A DNA stretch of 64,000 bases, taken from the NCBI GenBank assembly GCA_030737875.1, contig CM060911.1, positions 55,732,001 through 55,796,000 on the forward strand. The letters are read 5' to 3'. The stretch is from Allium sativum (Eukaryota; Streptophyta; Magnoliopsida; Asparagales; Amaryllidaceae). Numbering within the stretch: position 1 is the stretch's first letter; every line of letters begins with the position of its first letter. Under the pieces are notes generated by a model. It did no database searches, was not told the DNA's origin, and worked only from the letters and a program-made list of their open reading frames with translations. Positions 33,750-46,085 of the stretch are shown in pieces. The translations under genes were made by a program, and so were the position numbers.

Positions 33750-34968
33750 TGAAAAGTCGGTGTGTACGACTTATGCAGGATCTATAATATGGCTATGCGG
33801 AATATGATAACAAACTTTAAATGCAGTAAAGTAAAGTAAAGTAGAGTAACGACACCAGGATTTATATACTGGTTCGGACCTCCAGTCCTACATCCAGTCC
33901 CGAAGCTTCTCTTCGGCTTTTCACTAAACAACACCCTCGCTTCACCCGGAGGAACAGGTTCACAACTACTTGATTTACGGGCTACAAGTTTACCCACTTG
34001 ATTTCACGGGCTACAAGCTTACCCACTTGATTTACGGGCCACAAGCTTACCCACTTGATTTCACGGGCTACAAGCTTACCCACACAGAACAATTACAAGA
34101 GTTTGACTTCTGATTGTGTTCTTCTTTCAACACTGATTTGCCAACGATTGAGTACACCCTTCCTATAATCTTATCCTCAAGTATATGATTTGAATGCAAA
34201 GATTTAAGGAAGAAAGATTGCTTGTTGAATCAAATGATATAAAACTGATTCAAGCATTCAACAAGTATTGAATATTTGAGAGAGCTTTTAGAATGCAAGA
34301 GAGTATAGAGTTAAGATCAGAAAATAGAAGAAGATTCGGTGATTTGAAAGTATGATTTCAAGTCTATTTATAGTGTAGAATAGTTGCATTCCTTCATGAA
34401 GAGTTTCTATAAAGAGTTGTGTCCATTTCTCTTGAAATTGAATAGAAATCTCTTCACAAAAAGAAGCATCCTTTCAGAAAAATTACAGCAAGAAAAAAGG
34501 TCGACAGGTCGAAATTAACAGGTCGACAGGAATTTGAAAAAATAGCCGTTATGCACAAAAGACAATAGGACCGGTTGACAGGTCCTTTTTGGGCGGTCGA
34601 CCGTTTTCTTGCTGTGGACCAGAGGACCTCGGTCCACAGTCTATATCACTCTGCACTCTTTCCCAGTCAAAGCCTGGACCGTTTGGGCTTTTTCTGTGAC
34701 TTTTCAATTCCTCAAATATACAGATTTCAGCCCCAGCTAATTTCAGTTTCTAAATTGTTTTGTGCATTCGTGTTATACTTTGAGGATAGATTTTAACATA
34801 AATCTAACACGACTCCATACCTACATATATATAATCTTAGCTCCATGTCATGATTTCCATTGATCATCACTAAGATCTTTATTGATTTCCACTTTGATAA
34901 ATGTGAATTCAGCTCGTCAATGATCTCTATTTCTATGTTGTCATTAATCAAAATCTTGTGTATCAACA
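33750..34968 (-). repeat. 5' LTR of SIRE-like element
   Basis: 1219 bp, partner of 30882-32100. TATA box TATAAATA on the minus strand at 34365-34372, GTCGAC cluster at 34499-34608, four 28/29-bp units at 33968-34081. Confidence 0.93.
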
Positions 34969-34973
34969 AACTT
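34969..34973. repeat. Target-site duplication of SIRE-like element, right (AACTT)
   Basis: Matches 30877-30881. Confidence 0.92.
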
Positions 34974-35536
34974 TTCTTAAGAAGTTTATTAACCTATTTC
35001 CATGAGATATTTTGTTATAGAGTATGCTGTCAAGTTTGATGAGCTATTGAGATACAGGCATGCAAGCATGATTAAAATGAATGAAAAGGTTGTTTAGATC
35101 TTGAAAACGGGTATTGCTATGGTAAATATGCTACATCTATGAGATTCATACTAATGAAGTGGTAAGTATGGCTATCCAGAATTAAGAGATATTTTCTACA
35201 TTCATGAAGGAGAAATCAAAGGTTACCCAAAGTCCTTAAAATAAGAAGGAGAATTTCTTTAAGAATAAAATAAATCAAAAATGAAGAGCTTCCAGAAAAA
35301 AGAAGTCCAAGATTGTTCGTTATAATTGCAACGAGAAGGGGAACTATGCTAATGAGTGTTGCTCTAAGATATAAATAAAGTCTCAAAGAAGAAGGTTATG
35401 AGGAACAAGAATGTCACGTGGTATATTTGCAAGATTGGGTGCTTCAAGAATGCATGTCCAGATCTGGTTTTAGCTGACAAATGAAAGATGTTTGCTACCA
35501 TCATCATCAATACTGAGTGTTGCTGAGAAATGAACG
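34974..35536 (+). pseudogene. gag of chromovirus H, second part
   Basis: Resumes the gag alignment after the insertion: EYAVKFDELLRYRHASMI (about 35015-35070), then a basic stretch and a zinc-knuckle trace RYNCNEKGNYANECCSK (about 35320-35370), where the first Cys reads Tyr and the His reads Tyr. Stops occur throughout. It is interrupted at 35536 by the 6.6-kb solo LTR. Confidence 0.72.
35532..35536. repeat. Target-site duplication of 6.6-kb LTR, left (GAACG)
   Basis: GAACG directly before TGTAATAACC; repeated at 42181-42185. Confidence 0.9.
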
Positions 35537-36442
35537 TGTAATAACCTGGAAAATCTGAGCCAATTTAAAATTTTATTTTGGCAATTTTAATGAATATTGA
35601 ATATTTAAAATGAATTATTTTAAATAATATCAACGAGAAATTTATTTTGAATAGAATTAGAACGTATATATTTATATTCGTCGTCGTTAGAATATAAATA
35701 TTTATTTATATATATAAAAGGAATTGAAAATGGCGCGGTAGTTCGAAAATTTCGATTTCAAAGTTCTAATAAATGTACAGGATTCAAAATAAACCGGATT
35801 TTAGCGAAACCAATAATATTTGAATCTAATTGAGAATATCTTTCCAACGAATCCGAAAAATTGAAATTTCATAGCGGGGATAAAAAGTTACGTCCAGTTG
35901 AAAATTCAGAATAGTCGCTATGAAATTCTGGCCCTTAAAAATGGAAATTTTGCAAATGACCTCGGTTTTCGAGGAAACCACTTTTGTTGGATCCGTGATG
36001 TCAAATTATTTCTAGGTTTCAAAATTCGTAATTTTTTGAATCAATATGTGAGCGTGGCAAAGGAAAACGCGTTTGACCAGTTTCAGTTGATTTTAATCGA
36101 CTGGAAAATGGCCATTTTTCAAACGGTCTCAGAATTTGACAAAATTAGTTTTGTTAGGACCGTATCGTCAATACGAAGCCAGAAATATTTTTTCTGGAAT
36201 TTTTAGAGACTGTATGTGACCTCGGTAATTTGGAATGTACGTTCAAATTGAATATATATAGATTTATGTTTTAATTTAAACGGAAACTGATCGAAACAGC
36301 CGAATTGGCCTGCGATACATATCTCATTGTGTTTGGAATGGGGGTAATTAGCTAGGGACGACAGTCGTTGGGCCTCGATTTGAGTCCGAACAAAAAGTCA
36401 ACCCTTGTTTAAAATAAATTAAATTGAATATATATACAATTT

Positions 36443-36450
36443 TATATAAA
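36443..36450 (+). promoter_or_regulatory. TATA box of the long LTR
   Basis: TATATAAA followed by a C-rich and then GC-rich stretch ending in AAAATGTGAGTTTT (about 36876), which looks like a leader with a splice donor. Confidence 0.5.
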
Positions 36451-37107
36451 ACCCCCTATATCCTTCCTCCTCCCCCCCCCCCCCTCCGTTAGTTCAAAAT
36501 GAAAAAAAGAAAAAAAAAGAAGAGGGAGGAGCCGTCGCTCCTCCGACCAGGGCGCCGACACGCCTCAGGCGCTGGCCACCAACTCCCTCTCCCTCACGTC
36601 TCCTCCCCTCTCTGCGATGAACGCGAGCCCCTCTTCCCCCATCGACGAAGACCCAAGCCCTAGCACCCTGGAACCCAAATCGCGCCCAAACCGAACCCAT
36701 TCAGCCAATCCGCCTCCAACAGTCCACTGCCCGATGCACCAGTGAACCTCGAACGCCCCCTCTCCCCTTCACCAGACCATCGAGCTCCAAACCCCCCCCC
36801 CCCTCGATCGATTTTTCTCCTTCGAGCAGCGACCTTCCAGCCTTCGACAAACCCCAAGCACCCTCCTCCAATATAAAATGTGAGTTTTATTCTTTTCCTT
36901 ATTTTATTTATTTCTTTGATTAAAACTGAATTTTAATTAAGGAAAGATTCGATTTTAAAATAGAAAAAGATTGGGTTTTTATCATTAGGAAAGATTACAT
37001 TTTTAGATATGAAAATTTGTGAATTTTATAGCGTGTAAAGAATAGATTTTTATTTAGAGAAAAGATTTGATCTTTAGTTATGAAAGATTTCATTTTTAGT
37101 TATTAAA

Positions 37108-37268
37108 AGAGTAGAGATAATAAAAAATATAATTTTTAAAGAGTAGAGATAATAAAAATATAATTTTTATAGAGTAGGGATAATAAAAATATAATTTTTA
37201 GAGTAGAGATAATAAAAATACATTCGTTATTAGAAGAAGAGCGATATAAAAATATAATTTTTATAATA
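37108..37268 (+). repeat. About 30-bp AT-rich tandem repeat
   Basis: Roughly five units of GAGTAGAGATAATAAAAATA plus TAATTTTTA(T/A)A, with looser copies up to 37400. Confidence 0.8.
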
Positions 37269-38095
37269 AAATGATGATAAAAATTTGATTTTTATATATA
37301 TGAGGGGAAGATAAAAATTCGATTTTTATATATGTAGCAAATTAAAAATAGAATTTTTATATACTAGAGAATATAAAAATGTGATTTTTATATATGTAGT
37401 GGCTACGGACAGTGAAATTGACAAAAGGCGAGCACGACGAAGATTTCTACATAAGAAGAGTCGTGGCATTTGGTTTAGCTAGTCGGTGAGAACTCCTCAC
37501 TTGTAATCTTGTTTTCTAGTTAAAAATACATACTAGGATGCAGACGGTGTTTAGTAGCACCCGACACCCGTCGTCCACAGACCATGGATGGCTTGTATGT
37601 TTGATTGTTTGTTGTGATGAAAATTGATTGTGTGATGTGAAATAAAATAAAATATTTATATAGTTAAAAATATTTTATCGTTAAAAATATTTTTTTTTAC
37701 GTGAATGTGAACAAATAAATATTCATTTACAAACCGGATGGTTTGTTTATGTACACCTATTTGAAGGATATTGATTGGGATGATAAATTTTACACATCGC
37801 CCAACTGCACAAATAATATTCAGTGTTTGTGGATTGAAACCCCACACGGGTGTTGGGATGAGATTTGGCGTACACTAATTCCAATTATTTAATAGTATGT
37901 CGATCGATTGGCCGACAGACTGTGTAAGCGTTAATTATTTATATTTAATGCTTATGCAGTTGTGTAGTGTACTTTGGATGATGGTTGATTATATATCGTT
38001 GCTATTATATACATGTGTTGTATGGAATCTATATAATGAACATTATATGGCAATTGATTGGGCCTCATTCCAATTGGGAAAAAATTTATTATAAA

Positions 38096-38480
38096 ATAAA
38101 GATTCATGTGTTGACAATACTCATGTGTTGAGATTAGTCATGTGTTGAAAGAAATACAGATTCATGTGTTGAACCAAATATTTTAACAATAAAATTTTCA
38201 TCTTTATCATATGTAAAATTAGAAACTAACTGGAAAATAGATAAGATGAGTGGTCTCCTGGGTATTGATCTGATGTTGGTTTCGGCCTTCGGGGTTAATA
38301 CTTAGGGAATCATTCTCTTACTAATTTACGGTTGGAGTCTGATTAAAAATTAAACAATAGAAATCATAATTTTATAAAATATATTAAATAACAAAAATAG
38401 TCACGTGTTGACAGTACTCATTTGTTGAGATTAGTCATGTGTTGAAAGAAATATAGATTCATGTGTTGAATAGAATAAAT
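38096..38480 (+). repeat. TCATGTGTTGA repeat field
   Basis: TCATGTGTTGA and close variants recur at about 38103, 38121, 38138, 38161, 38400, 38437 and 38459. The group TTGACAGTACTCAT-TTGTTGAGATTAGTCATG is present twice, about 300 bp apart. Confidence 0.75.
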
Positions 38481-38660
38481 ATTCATTTGTTGAATAGAAT
38501 AACGAAGTTATTGAAAAATATAAAGCCGTGTTGATTAGAGATGCGCTATTTTGACGCGAACGATATTTATATCGATTATATTCGTTTTTATAATGAATAT
38601 TGAAAAGAGATTTAAAAATCGAATATTTAGAAAACGAATTCGAATTAAATTGAAAAGAAA

Positions 38661-38930
38661 ATGAATTCGAATTGAATTGAATATAAAATGAATTCGAATT
38701 GAATTGAATATAAAATGAATTCGAATTGAATTGAATATAAAATGAATTCGAATTGAAATGAATTCAAATCGAATTGTAATCGAATTGAAATTGAATTAAA
38801 TAGAAATGCAATTAGAAATCGAAGTGAAATCGATTTGGAATGAATTCAAATCGAATTGAAAACGAACTGAAATTGAATTGAAATCGATTTGAATTGAAAT
38901 CAAATAGAAATGAATGAAAAAAAAAATTAT
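38661..38930 (+). repeat. GAATTCGAATTGAATTG repeat array
   Basis: Three near-perfect 27-bp units (starts 38661, 38688, 38715) of ATGAATTCGAATTGAATTGA plus ATATAAA, then a longer decayed tail of GAATTGAAATCG words. Confidence 0.85.
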
Positions 38931-41900
38931 AATGGAAAATTCAATTTTGATTTGAATTTGAAATGAAGGTTGAAATTGTTTTTGAAACAAATTTGAAACG
39001 ATTTATAAAATTCGTTTTAAAAGGAAATCGACGAAATATATAATATATAATATATATATATATTATATATAATGGCCTGAATAGAACGCTCCGCGCCGAG
39101 GCAGTTCGTGAATTTCGACCATTGACTTCGAACGGACATTACAGGAGATCCGACCTTCAGATTCTCCTAAAACCGGAACCGTTGGGTTCGTATCGAAAAG
39201 ACCTTTCTAATGAATATAAGGGATTTGAAATTTGACGGTTGGATTTGGAGATACGTCCAAATCAATTTCAGAAAAGGTCGCTGTAAGTGCAGTTCGATGG
39301 CCGTTATTGGAAATCGACTGTGCGGGCCTTGATAAAATTATCAAAAATATCAATAATTTGTGTAAAATCATAAGAAATGATTTGTGAAGAATTGGGATGA
39401 AAAACTCCATATTTGAAAAGAGAAAAATAGATTTTTATCGAAATGAACTAGTTTTGAACTAGAATTAAAATCCTATTATGTTTAAATAAATAAATTGGAT
39501 TTGAAATGGTTTTGAAAATAACCAGAATTTCCAATATATGAATTTGGATGGATTTGAATTGAAATTGTCTTTGGAATATTTCGATATTAGATTCCGCGAT
39601 TGTACATATATTTTGGAGGAAATTTGGAAGATATATTTTATATCGTTATTTCCAAAGCGATATTTGTGGGTTTCAGAATTTTATATTGAATATAAGCCGA
39701 TATATTTTCTATTCAGAGCCTTGTATTTAATATCAAATGGGATTTGGGTTTGTCGTGAATGGTGTCTTCATCAACACTGTTCTTAAACCCCGTTGAGAAA
39801 AGATTAAATCTTTTTATTTATATTTAATGAAGTATACCAATTAATTAATATATTTAATTTGAATTGAATTAGAATTGATTTGTTGGTTTATCGTGAACGG
39901 TGCTTTAAATAACACTTGTTCTTTAACCCGATAATAAATAGAATGTGATTTGGGTTTATCGTGAACTGTGTTTTAAATGACATTAGTTCTTTAACCCAGT
40001 AAAAGGAGTTTTAATGAATCTGTAATTAGATTGAAATGTGAATTGATAATTTAAATTATCAAATTTGGAAACTGAGAGAGAATGGAGTATCACCAGTTTT
40101 GCTCCAAAGCGATAGTTAAATCTTTAATTAGATTTGAACGTGAAACGGTAATAAATTTTACCGATAACACCGTGGTGTTAGATATGGAGTATTACCAGTT
40201 TTGCTTCATGGGATGAATAGGTTGGGATTGGGAAATAAAATAAATAATTACTTCGGTGTGGTTTGCTAATCCAGACTAGTTTGGAAAACCTTAACATGGT
40301 TTGAAATGACATCCAAAGGAAGATTAAAGAATAAATTTAAAAAAAATTATCTTTGATAAAATTAATGGGAACCTTTCCCTAAGAATGTGAGATTTAGAAT
40401 CTAAGTGTAGGTTAGCTAAGAAGAATGGTTTCCTGGGTATTGATCTGATGTTGGTTTCGGCCTTCGGGGTTAATATTTGGGGAATTGTTCTCTTTCTAAT
40501 TTGCGGTTAGTGACTGATGAATTGGAATGAGGCGTATGTTGTGTTTGTGTAATATTTGTTTATTGTATACGCGAGTCATTCAGAAAGGCCGGGTTTATAC
40601 CCGTTCTGAATAACCGATTCGACGATATGTTGAAGAGAAAGACGGTGGTTAAAGACCGGAAGTCTTCACATCGTTTGGGTGATTACTGATGATCTTGATT
40701 GGGCTGTACACCCAAGATGAGGGAATCAGTTGGTGATCGTCCATACGTACTTGGAGATCGATGGATATGCGAGGAAAGTGCCTCCGGTTTCGTTCAGACC
40801 CAGAATGAACTTGTAAATGAACTATGTGTCTGACATTGGATTTTATTCTGTATTGATTGATCTCTATTAAATATACATCTGTTTGGCGGCGGAGAATTTA
40901 TTCTCTTGCTTAACGCCCTTCTCTGAGACGTACGAGCTCAGAGGTTGCATATAGATGGACATCAATCACATGGAGTGAATTGCCTGTGTGGCATACCTAA
41001 GTGGAAAATGATCAAGGCTTCTGTTGAAAATCAAAGTCTTGTGGTTGATGATCAAATCACGGCTTGTGTGGCGCAGCTTTGTGTATAGCGTGAATTCGCA
41101 AGCCTCACACCTCGGTATGAGTTAAAAACGGGATAAGGACCCAAGGAGTGCACGTCGTTTCTTTCTAGCTACGATGGTGTCGGTGCTTAAACTGGCTGAC
41201 ATTTATATTATTTTCACCTTTGTGGTTGTTGGATGCGAGGCGCCTCGATTATAGGCCCTATAGGGCCGGGAAACATGTGTTCAGGAATAATTAATCCTCA
41301 AACGTAAGGGAGGACCGGTCTTGGAGGTTCCAGGGGTTACCCAGAGTGTGTAGTCCCGAGGCATTTGCTAGAGTGTCTCGAAGTGGAGAGGAGCTTGCCC
41401 CTTGCCTCGACTCATGACGGAAATCTAATTTCCAATACGAGATATTTCAGTTTTATTTATAGAGCCTAGTATGGCGACATGATATATGGTACCCATGCCG
41501 TCTATGATTGATATTTATGATTGAAATTGTTTTGAAACTATAGACCTATAATAGTATCAAATGATTTGTTTTAAATGTACCAAGCATGTTTGGCTATTAT
41601 AAGGGAAAACCCTATCCTCCGACTTGCGTTGCACTGTGTGATGGGACCTGGGTCTTATAATAGCTTCATTTTTCGAAAAAGCATTGCGTTGTTTATTCTA
41701 TGCACTGGTGTTCTTGGGAGGAAACCCGTTCCGTGTTATACGGCGTGGTCTCTTGAATTACTCCCTTTTAAAGTAAAGTTTTAACTGTTTTAGTTCTCAC
41801 ACCAGTCACATGACTAACCTGGAGTTTATTATTTTAACCTAAACTCTGGGTGCCCTTATTCTCGACACGGGTAGCTAGTAGTTGGGTTTTTGCAGATTTA

Positions 41901-42180
41901 TATTCACAGGATCCCGATTTACAGCTGGAACGATACTCGGAAAGCTCTGTATCCATGTATTACTTCTAGTTGTGTTTTTTATTATTTTCCGCGGTTATGT
42001 AAATTATTGTAATCTCTGATATTTATCGATTGTCTAAAATTTATTCATACTCTGTATATTCTTTTATTATGATGGAATTGTTGTAAAAGACAATGAAATG
42101 TCCTTCTGTTTGCGTTCTGATTGGTCTTGTCCTCAAAGCAATCTGCGCTTTCCTTACCGGGGAAGTTACGGGTTACTACA

Positions 42181-42185
42181 GAACG
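42181..42185. repeat. Target-site duplication of 6.6-kb LTR, right (GAACG)
   Basis: Matches 35532-35536. Confidence 0.9.
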
Positions 42186-43475
42186 TGTCTTATCAAAGGT
42201 ATGCTTTTGATTCATAACATACCATTGGGAGTATTATTTCACATGGATGTATCACATTCATTCATCTGCTCATGTTGGGTAGATAAGTTATGTTTTGAAC
42301 CATCGTGACATGTTACTTCCTTAAAGGTTGCAATCCGGTAGGAGGTTGTCAAAATCTAGGAATGAGATGTAACCATCTAAAGTTTTAGTTGATAGGTTAC
42401 ATGTTTTATGTATTTGATTTCATAAGCTTTAGGATTATTTTGGGTATGGATTGGTTAGACTGATATGGTGCAAGAATATTTTTCCATGATAAGGAAATAT
42501 CATTGAGACAAACTAGTTGTAGTCAATGAATTATTTACATTATTGAGAATTTAGGTCTAGATATTTGTGCTTTTATTGGCATAAAACAATGTTAGAAGAC
42601 GAACTGAATCATGTTTTAATTATTATAGTTTGTCAAAGTCTTTAAACTAGTTATAAAGTCACCTCCAAGGATAACCATTGAGTTCAAGATAAATCTTTTA
42701 CTAGAGTTAAGCTCGTGAGTAGACTACCTAACATGATAACTACTACAGAGATAAAGGAGTTGTAAATGCAACTAGTGGACTTGGATGGAAAGAGATTCAT
42801 TATACTATGCATTTTTTCCTAAGGAGCAACTGTGGTTCTCATGAAGAAACCGGATGGGTCATTAAGATCATGCGTCGATTATAGAAAGTTAAATGAGAGA
42901 ACAATAAAGAATAGGGGGCCCTTTACCAACAATCAATGATCCTTTCATGGATCAAGTAATGTGAAAATATTTTCCTAATTGCACTTGGCAATAGAGTTCC
43001 ATCAAATAAAGGTAGTGAATTATAGTATACCTTTGATGGCATTTCAAACAAGATATTGCTTGTATGAGTGGTGAGTCATAAAATTTGGGTCAACTAATGT
43101 GCCTTCTACTCTTTGTGACTTGATGAACCGGATTCTCTAAGAGCAGCTAGATTGGTTCATTTTGGTGTTCATTGATGATATTTTTTTGTATTCTAAGGAT
43201 GAAAGACACCATCAGATTCATCTCACAATAGTTCTAGAGATGTTAAGGTAGCATAAACTGAAGGAAAGGTTTCAAAATATCATTTTTGAAAAAGAAAACT
43301 GAAGTTTCTTGGCCATAAAGTCTCAGGAGAATTATTGCATATGGATCTAACTAGGATACAAGTTGTTAATAGTTAAAAGAGACTAGAGTCAGTGACTGAG
43401 ATAAAGAGTTTTCTTAGAATAGAGGATTCTTATTGGAAATTCATTAAGGATATTTTGCAGATAATAACAACCAGG
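42186..43475 (+). pseudogene. Protease and RT of chromovirus H
   Basis: The protease trace IPLGVLFHMDVSHSFICSCW (about 42217-42276) has HMDVS where the active site DSGAS is expected. After about 500 bp of decayed linker, RT shows [20 protein letters not shown] (about 42840-42900), a decayed active-site block in which the DD of FIDD survives as SLMI-DDIFLYS in mixed frames (about 43160-43195), and a final EIKSFLR/YWKFIKDILQI (about 43400-43465). Many stops. Cut at 43475 by element B. Confidence 0.78.
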
Positions 43476-43792
43476 TGTAACACCCCGTATTTCGTGTGGA
43501 TATTAAAGTAAGAAATTAAAGAATACTAAATTTTAAAAATAGGAATTAAGGGGAACGAGTTACGCCATTGCGTTCGTCTCGGAATTCTGCTTGAGATAAA
43601 GTCTGAGTTTGCGTAAATCGGATATCGTATGAATATGTTATAAGCCTTAGAAGTTTGTATACGCCCAAGGAAGTATATATATCCATATAAAATAATTCCA
43701 GAAGTCAAAACAGGGTTCAAGTCTCGAATTTGGGTCAAAGCAGGCTGAGCGGAAAATTTCCCGCTCAGGGGTGTCAACCTCCCCCTCAGGGG

Positions 43793-43852
43793 GAGTCAAC
43801 ATAGGTGTCGATCCCTCTATAGGGGTGTCGACATAGGTGTCGACCACTGTTG
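43793..43852 (+). promoter_or_regulatory. GTCGA cluster, element B U3
   Basis: GTCAAC, GTCGAT, GTCGAC and GTCGAC at about 12-25 bp spacing (GGTGTCGACATAGGTGTCGA), 130-190 bp upstream of the TATA box. Confidence 0.6.
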
Positions 43853-43982
43853 GCCCAGATCTAGCCGATGACGTGTTTCGCCACGTGTCGTTTTCTGATT
43901 CGTTGTGTCACGTGGTATTCTGCTCTGGACGATTCTGATGACTTCTAGACTGATTTGAAGGCTCTAAATCTCCCTATACACC

Positions 43983-43990
43983 TATAAAAA
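43983..43990 (+). promoter_or_regulatory. TATA box of element B (TATAAAAA)
   Basis: CCTATAAAAAGACCCC, about 507 bp from the LTR start, the same spacing as in element A. Confidence 0.65.
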
Positions 43991-44678
43991 GACCCCTAAA
44001 ACTATTGTTTTCTCCACACGAATTCATAGGCGTTTATATGTTGCTAAAACCGGAAGTGACCTAGCCTCCACCTTAATCAATCAAATTAGAGTTTTCAAGT
44101 TAACAATCAAAGTCTACATCAAAGGAGTAGCTAATCAAATTCAGAAATCAGATCCCAGAATTCGAGATCGTTCTGTAATTCGTAATTTCATGTTACTTTT
44201 AGAAATAAAATTTAATTGTGATTCTGACATTGTAATAAATCTGAATCTGAGATTATGCCTATTTCTATCTGTCTTTCTATATCCATTGGATCCATCTCGT
44301 TGATATTATTATGTCCATTCTTTGTCTCTTCTTTCCTTCTTCCCTTTTTGTTTTTATAGCCAGGCTACTTCGAGCCTGAGCCAAATCTCATAAGAAATGA
44401 ACGTACATTGGGAAAAATCGGACATAATATATGATTTGGACATGGCCAGCACTAAAATTGGGAAAAGTATTAAATTATGTATAATTGGGCATAACTGATT
44501 TGTAACTGATTTGGGGACATAACACATGTTGTATTTAAAACATAAAGTGTATCGAACATATGACATGAGATTTGAGGCATAAAGTATATTGGACATATGA
44601 CTTGGGATTTGGGGCGTAAATAGAACTGTAAACATGTAAGGAATAGTAAATGTTATGGTTTAAGACCTAAAATTGGTG

Positions 44679-44691
44679 TGTGTGTGTATAT

Positions 44692-44738
<47 letters not shown>
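44679..44738. repeat. TG/TA microsatellite
   Basis: GTGTGTGTG followed by a nearly pure TA run broken by one AAA. Confidence 0.95.
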
Positions 44739-44740
<2 letters not shown>

Positions 44741-45210
44741 AGTTTATGACTTGGAAGAAAGAGATTATTGTGTATAGTGATGTATGGCTTAGGCATGAAA
44801 ACCTATAGTAAGATAGGGATAACTGTTAAATGTGAATACACCTAAATCGGGATTTCTAGGTAATTGGCATGCACTGTAATTAAAGGCTATAAATTTGGCA
44901 TAGTTTATACTATGAATCATGATTGGGGGTTTTTGGAGTATATTTTGTACGGTGCAATATGACTAAACCTTAGGGCATGCATTATATTGTGGTTGTTGGG
45001 GCATGACTATTAATGCAAATTTGGGAAAATTGGGTGTAACCTATTTTGAGTAATAACTTGAATTTAAATTTGTGAGGCATAACTTGCAATCAACTTTGTT
45101 GGGGTATAACTTGATAATTGGAACATGACTAGTTTTGTGAATTTGGGATGATTAGCATATAAAATCTAGACTTGGACATGTATGGTAAATATGCTAAAAG
45201 AAAAACATGC

Positions 45211-45307
45211 CTAACCCGAGGTTAGATTGACTTGCGGTGTAAAACTGCCCGGAACCGCCCGACACATCCAGTAACCGCAACAACACAGATCTAATGTGAG
45301 TAGTTAG
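45211..45307 (+). other. Structured hairpin module B1
   Basis: Arms CTAAC (45211-45215) with GTTAG (45303-45307), TTAGAT (45222-45227) with ATCTAA (45289-45294), and TTGCGGT (45232-45238) with ACCGCAA (45274-45280), all perfect. The 27-nt core at 45245-45271 begins CTGCCCGGAACCGCC and ends ATCCAG. About 1.2 kb downstream of the TATA box, on the sense strand. Confidence 0.75.
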
Positions 45308-45324
45308 CGCATTTAGCTCAAAAT

Positions 45325-45412
45325 CCGAGGTTAGAATGAGTTTGCGGTAGAAGCTGCCCGGAACCGCCCGACACATCCAGCAACTACAAACAACAGTTCT
45401 AATGTGAGAGGT
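45325..45412 (+). other. Structured hairpin module B2
   Basis: Core at 45354-45380 identical to B1. Arms TTAGAA (45331-45336) with TTCTAA (45397-45402), and TTTGCGGTAG (45341-45350) with CTACAAA (45384-45390), paired with a CGG bulge. The outer stem is weak. Confidence 0.68.
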
Positions 45413-45469
45413 TGGGGCATTAATAAATTAATTAATGCCAATAAACAGACATGCTAAGAATGGTAAGGT

Positions 45470-45950
45470 TAAGTAAAATTTAGAACACTTAACCGTTATA
45501 ACATATTAATTAGACAAGTGAACAACGTTAAGTTAACCAGTACAACATGATGAATGAGTAGGGTTAAGTTAATAAGAAACACTTAACCAATATGACATGA
45601 TGAATGGGTAGGGTTAAGTTAAAACAAGAGAACAACACTTAACCAATATAACAGGATGCGTGGAAGGGTTAAGTTAACACAAGAAGACAACACTTAAGCA
45701 ATGCAACTTGATGAATTAACGGGGTTAAGTTAATGGGAAATACTTAACCAATATAACATGATGAATGAACGAGGTTAAGTTAATAGGAAACACCTAACCA
45801 ATCCAACATGACGAGTGAGAAGGGTTAATAAGAAACACTTAACCAACATGACATGATGAGTGGGTGGGTTAAGTTAACATGAATGGACAACACTTAACCA
45901 ATATGACATAATGTGTGGGAGGGTTAAGTACATATCGGGTTGGTGGGTAA
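45470..45950 (+). repeat. Minisatellite, about 50-60 bp units, element B LTR
   Basis: About eight degenerate units of GGGTTAAGTTAA...CACTTAACCAATA and ACATGATGAATG. Each unit carries the inverted words GGTTAAGT and ACTTAACC. Confidence 0.85.
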
Positions 45951-46085
45951 TATTAGTAAATATAGGCCCACAAACTTAACCATTAAGTAATCATGTTTGA
46001 ATTAGTGGGAGAGTTAAGTACATGTCGGGTTGGTGGGTAATATTAGTAAATATAGGCCAACAAACTTAACCAGTAAGAAACCCTA
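45915..46085 (+). repeat. Tandem duplication of about 95 bp, element B LTR
   Basis: GTTAAGTACAT(A/G)TCGGGTTG, GTGGGTAATATTAGTAAATA and TAGGCC(C/A)ACAAACTTAACC occur twice, with starts near 45919 and 46012. Confidence 0.85.

Larger units (their letters stand above)
30882..34968 (-). mobile_element. SIRE-like Copia derivative with gag only, 4.09 kb
   Basis: Complete insertion in minus orientation with two 1219-bp LTRs, 5-bp duplication AACTT, initiator-Met primer site (33736-33747) and a purine tract against the left LTR (32101-32114). The interior is 1.65 kb and holds one intact gag-like coiled-coil ORF followed by the KWVPK wording that precedes protease in SIRE elements, but no protease, integrase or RT. 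That makes it like the terminal-repeat elements with GAG (TR-GAG) known in plants, which depend on partner proteins. I counted about 12 differences between the LTRs (about 1%), so it is the youngest datable insertion here. Confidence 0.92.
35537..42180 (+). mobile_element. Very long solo LTR, 6.64 kb
   Basis: Runs from TGTAATAACC to GGGTTACTACA with the 5-bp duplication GAACG outside. There is no primer site, purine tract or polyprotein trace inside, so it is read as one LTR left by LTR-LTR recombination. The plus orientation is supported by the order TATA box (36443-36450), GC-rich leader (36500-36880), then downstream sequence. It contains tandem repeats, a large internal duplication, and C13 and C12 runs at 36472 and 36792. 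The ends resemble chromovirus LTRs. The alternative, two LTR fragments fused, cannot be excluded because of the duplication. Confidence 0.78.

Noticed and set aside
36494..36857. Minus-strand ORFs rich in Gly and Arg in the long LTR
   Set aside because: They are the shadow of a GC-rich, Pro-codon-like leader on the plus strand; no domain seen.
44679..44738. TA-rich stretch as a functional element
   Set aside because: Plain microsatellite inside the LTR of element B.
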